This document shows positions 54,991 to 64,000 of a DNA stretch of 64,000 nt, piece after piece. The stretch lies in contig NC_080726.1 in NCBI RefSeq assembly GCF_019097595.1, forward strand, positions 9,894,205 to 9,958,204, read 5' to 3'. Positions within the stretch are counted from its first letter, which is position 1; every line of letters begins with the position of its first letter. The notes under the pieces are model-generated. The model did not search any database. It was not told the origin of the DNA and worked only from the letters and a program-made list of their open reading frames with translations. Source of the stretch: Hemibagrus wyckioides. Its lineage: Eukaryota; Chordata; Actinopteri; Siluriformes; Bagridae. Both the position numbers and the translations under genes were made by a program.

Positions 54991-55209
54991 TCCTGATTGG
55001 CTTGCGTTCGACTCTAGCTCATGGAACAGCCAATCGGGAAGTTGTCTTGTTTATGAAGCAAGCGGTGCAAATATAAAACAGGAACCTCTTATGTTTGAAA
55101 ATGTATAGATACAAAGAAGCCAAAAAATAGCAACATCGGAACATTTACTCATCCGTGCTGCCGGGTCGGAAAAGAAAGCACGATTTTGGTGGAGAACATT
55201 GATAATCAG
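54991..55209 (+). promoter_or_regulatory. slc43a2: Candidate slc43a2 promoter and untranslated first exon
   Basis: An inverted CCAAT box (ATTGG, 54996-55000), a CCAAT box (55030-55034) and a TATAAAA box (55072-55078) are spaced as in a classical core promoter on the + strand. A start near 55103 would give an exon ending at 55209 before GTATGAT. The coding exon has a matching 3' splice site (TTTTCCAG, ending 57768), so at least one upstream leader exon is needed. Assignment to slc43a2 rests on position and strand. Confidence 0.5.
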
Positions 55210-56279
55210 GTATGATTTTTATTTATTGTAAGGATGCTCTGCAGCAAGTTCTAGTCTTGTAATGAACTGATGGTTACAGACTATGACAATCCAATCAGGG
55301 TCATAATTTATTGTTTTCTAGCACACATGTATAAAGAAAAACGAAAATTATAAGTGTTAGGCTTTTTTATTGTATTATAGCCCAGACTGCAGGGCTGAGC
55401 ATCCTTGTTTAAGAGAACAGATGATCAACCTACCAAATTTTTTGTAGTTATTTCATTACGATGACAGCTTGTTAAGACATCATGTAAGACTGTTTAAACT
55501 CTATTTCGTATTGAATCCCCTACCGCAATAATGTGTACAAGCTAAAATGACCCCTTATACATTGCTCAAATCTAAATATACACACACACGGTGCATCCAT
55601 TAGCCTATAGTTATTTGACTGGAGTTGTTTTGCACTGTAAGAGATCAACTATTGCAGATGTTTACGTTGACGGTAGATCCCACATTCGATTAGAAAAACA
55701 GAGGATTGGGGGAAGTGTTATGATGGAGCATGAACATGACAACCTGTGGTGCATCAGCAAAAACCATCAGCAGAGATGTAGTCATGAGTGTTTCTCAAAA
55801 GCAACCCTGAAATAACATTAATAAAAAAAGCCAACAAAGGAAAGCAGGAAGTGCTGAGAGTCCATCCTCTCTCTCTCTTCTCTCTCTCTCTCTATGCATA
55901 AAGGTGTGGGGAGGGGGCTTTTACAGGCGGAGGCGCACATTACTCTGTCCAGTTCAGACCAGTTTCAGAGCTGATCATTTCCGCAGGATACCGCATAACA
56001 TTTAATCCGCAAACCAGTCGAGATCTGGGTGTTTTTGATTGTTTTTTCTCGAGAAAACCTCCATGCATTATTTCACAGAACATAAAAATGAATAGCTTAT
56101 ATTTATAGGGAAAGCGCCATTATTTAGCACCAATTTACCCTATATATACACACACAATATATATATCTATATATCTATATGTTTTTAAATCACGTTGAAC
56201 CTAATCAAAAATTAACATAATTATCACCATTAATATTATATACAAGCACAAAGAGGGAGGGGGGGATCGCTTGTAGTCT

Positions 56280-56470
56280 CGCGCCGCGCTGGTTCAAACC
56301 GGCTGGATCTCGGTCTCACATGGAGTTTCTGTTGCGAAAGGATTCTTGTTTAGCCAATGAGAGAGAAGCAGGGAAGTCGTCCTCCAATCAAATCGCGCAG
56401 GGGCGGGTTAATGGGCGCAGCTAATCTACAGCACGCGTTTAAGGTCTCTTGTGTTTATGAGTTGTTTTTG
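56280..56470 (+). promoter_or_regulatory. Second GC-rich promoter-like block upstream of slc43a2
   Basis: This short CpG-rich island in AT-rich surroundings holds CGCGCCGCGC near 56281, CCAAT boxes at 56354-56358 and 56384-56388, a GC box GGGGCGGG at 56400-56407 and an ACGCGT site near 56433. It lies between the TATA promoter at 55.1 kb and the slc43a2 start codon, so it may be an alternative promoter or enhancer. No good donor was located for an exon starting here. Confidence 0.4.
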
Positions 56471-56593
56471 TAGAGAGAAGTGGAACAAAGACTGACAAAC
56501 GGCGAGGTTTTAATCACGATATGCCATGCATATAAAACTAATTGAACGTTAATAGTGCAGATATTAAATATAAGAGGTGCAATATTTAAGATT

Positions 56594-57131
56594 TACACCA
56601 ATCAGGCATAATATTATGACCACCTGCCTAATATTGTGTTGGTCCCCCTTTTGCTGCCAAAACAGCCCTGACCCGTCATGCACTGTGTATTCTGACACCT
56701 TTCTATCAGAACCAGCATTAACTTCTTCAGCAATTTGAGCAACAGTAGCTCGTCTGTTGGCTCGGATCACACGGGCCAGCCTTCACTCCCCATGTGCATC
56801 AGTGAGCCTTGGCCACCCATGACCATGTCGTCGGTTGACCACTGTTCCTTCCTTGGACCACTTTTGATAGATACTGACCACTACAGACACCCCACAAGAG
56901 CTGCAGTTTTGGAGATGCTCTGATCCATCACAATGGATCATGGTCCTTGTCAAACTCACTCAAATCCTTATGCTTGCCTGTTTTTCGTTCTTCTAACACA
57001 TCAACTTTGAGGACAAAATGTTCACTTGCTGCCTAATATATCCCACCCACTAAAAGGTGCTATGATGAGGAGATCATCAGTGATATTCACTTCACCTCTC
57101 AGTGTTAATAATGTTATGGCTGATCGGTGTA
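56594..57131 (-). mobile_element. Internally deleted Tc1-family element, both ends present
   Basis: It begins TACACCAATCAGGCATAA and ends with the inverted TTATGGCTGATCGGTGTA. The - strand encodes a transposase N-terminal fragment ([17 protein letters not shown] region with a helix-turn-helix look). The catalytic part is absent. It is the best-preserved of five related copies in the window and lies between the second slc43a2 promoter block and its coding exon. Confidence 0.8.
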
Positions 57132-57393
57132 TTTTTAGGGTGAACCATATGGCTATGGCACCAAATTAGGCAGGGAAGTCAATGAACACAAAGCACAAGC
57201 TGTTGAACGATCCATATGTAGATTTTATTTTTATTTCAGCTATTCAAATATTATACATTATTAATGTAAGCACATTAGATGATATGGACCATCATGTTTA
57301 TTTGAAGAGTTTTTATTCCTTTTACCACTCACTAGACCCAAACCAGTTAGTGTTAGCATTTTATCATATAACAGCACTTCTGATAAAAATAAA

Positions 57394-57427
<34 letters not shown>

Positions 57428-57768
57428 GGTTTTCTTAAAACAGCACATAGATCTAACATTATTGACATGATTATATTTTTTTTATACTTTTTTGGGGTTA
57501 AACTTGACTAATATTAAGCGAATAACCAGTTATTCCTGTATAATAATTATATTTCTCTTTATATAAATTCTGTTGATTGTGTATTGTCAAAAATGACTCC
57601 TAGATTATTATCAAAATATTCAGAGACAGCTTGATAATCAGTTCATTACAATAGAGAGTCATATATATATAATGTATATAAGGATAATGTATTATTCAAG
57701 ACACATGCTGTTCAACAAGATGTGGTTTATATGGCTGCCCCTTGATTTGAACATGTTTGGTTTTCCAG

Positions 57769-57838
57769 GTTTAATCATCAAATCTCTGAAAGCCTTTGCT
57801 GTTATAGCTGGTGTGTGAGTGTTACAGTGTCCAGCAAC
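57769..57838 (+). other. slc43a2: slc43a2 5'UTR segment in coding exon 1
   Basis: The 3' splice site at 57767-57768 and the ATG at 57839 bound 70 bases of leader. An in-frame stop (TGA, 57815-57817) precedes the ATG, supporting this start; the family N-terminus MAP also matches. Confidence 0.7.

Positions 57839-64000
<6,162 letters not shown>

Noticed and set aside
57182..57511. 109-codon ORF
   Set aside because: It includes a CA-repeat (THTHTH) and AT-rich sequence; no match to any family that I can see.

Overview
This is nuclear DNA of a teleost fish. It carries intron-rich vertebrate genes with GT-AG splice sites, long AT-rich introns, many dinucleotide and tetranucleotide microsatellites, and abundant decayed Tc1-family transposons and short retroposon tails of fish type. 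The repeat mix would fit a catfish (Siluriformes), but that is an impression and not a demonstrated assignment.

Three protein-coding genes lie on the + strand. (1) Unconventional myosin Ic (myo1c) spans 17269-42370, with 32 coding exons that I could join in frame into a 1043-residue protein, plus several candidate alternative first exons from about 12.6 kb onward. (2) An intact NLR-type innate immune receptor spans 47820-52508. It has 7 coding exons, 904 residues and a CARD-NACHT-LRR layout. (3) The 5' part of slc43a2 (LAT4, a neutral amino acid uniporter) runs from 57839. Four coding exons (174 codons) are present and the gene continues past the right edge.

Layout. 1-12 kb: retroposon tails, a Tc1 remnant, a MITE-like inverted repeat, two micro-exon-like segments and no convincing gene. 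12-25 kb: promoter and first-exon zone of myo1c. 25-42.4 kb: shared myo1c exons, with motor, IQ neck and TH1/PH tail in order. 42.4-44 kb: myo1c 3'UTR with a long (TA)n tract. 44-47.3 kb: a cluster of Tc1 derivatives, one of them a fold-back palindrome, plus a retroposon. 47.4-52.5 kb: the NLR gene. 52.5-55 kb: repeat-bearing spacer with a CTCF-like site. 55-57.8 kb: two candidate slc43a2 promoters. 57.8-64 kb: slc43a2 exons 1-4 and introns.

The three genes do not form a pathway. Their adjacency is positional: myo1c and slc43a2 are also near neighbours in human 17p13.3, but here the order is changed and an NLR gene sits between them.
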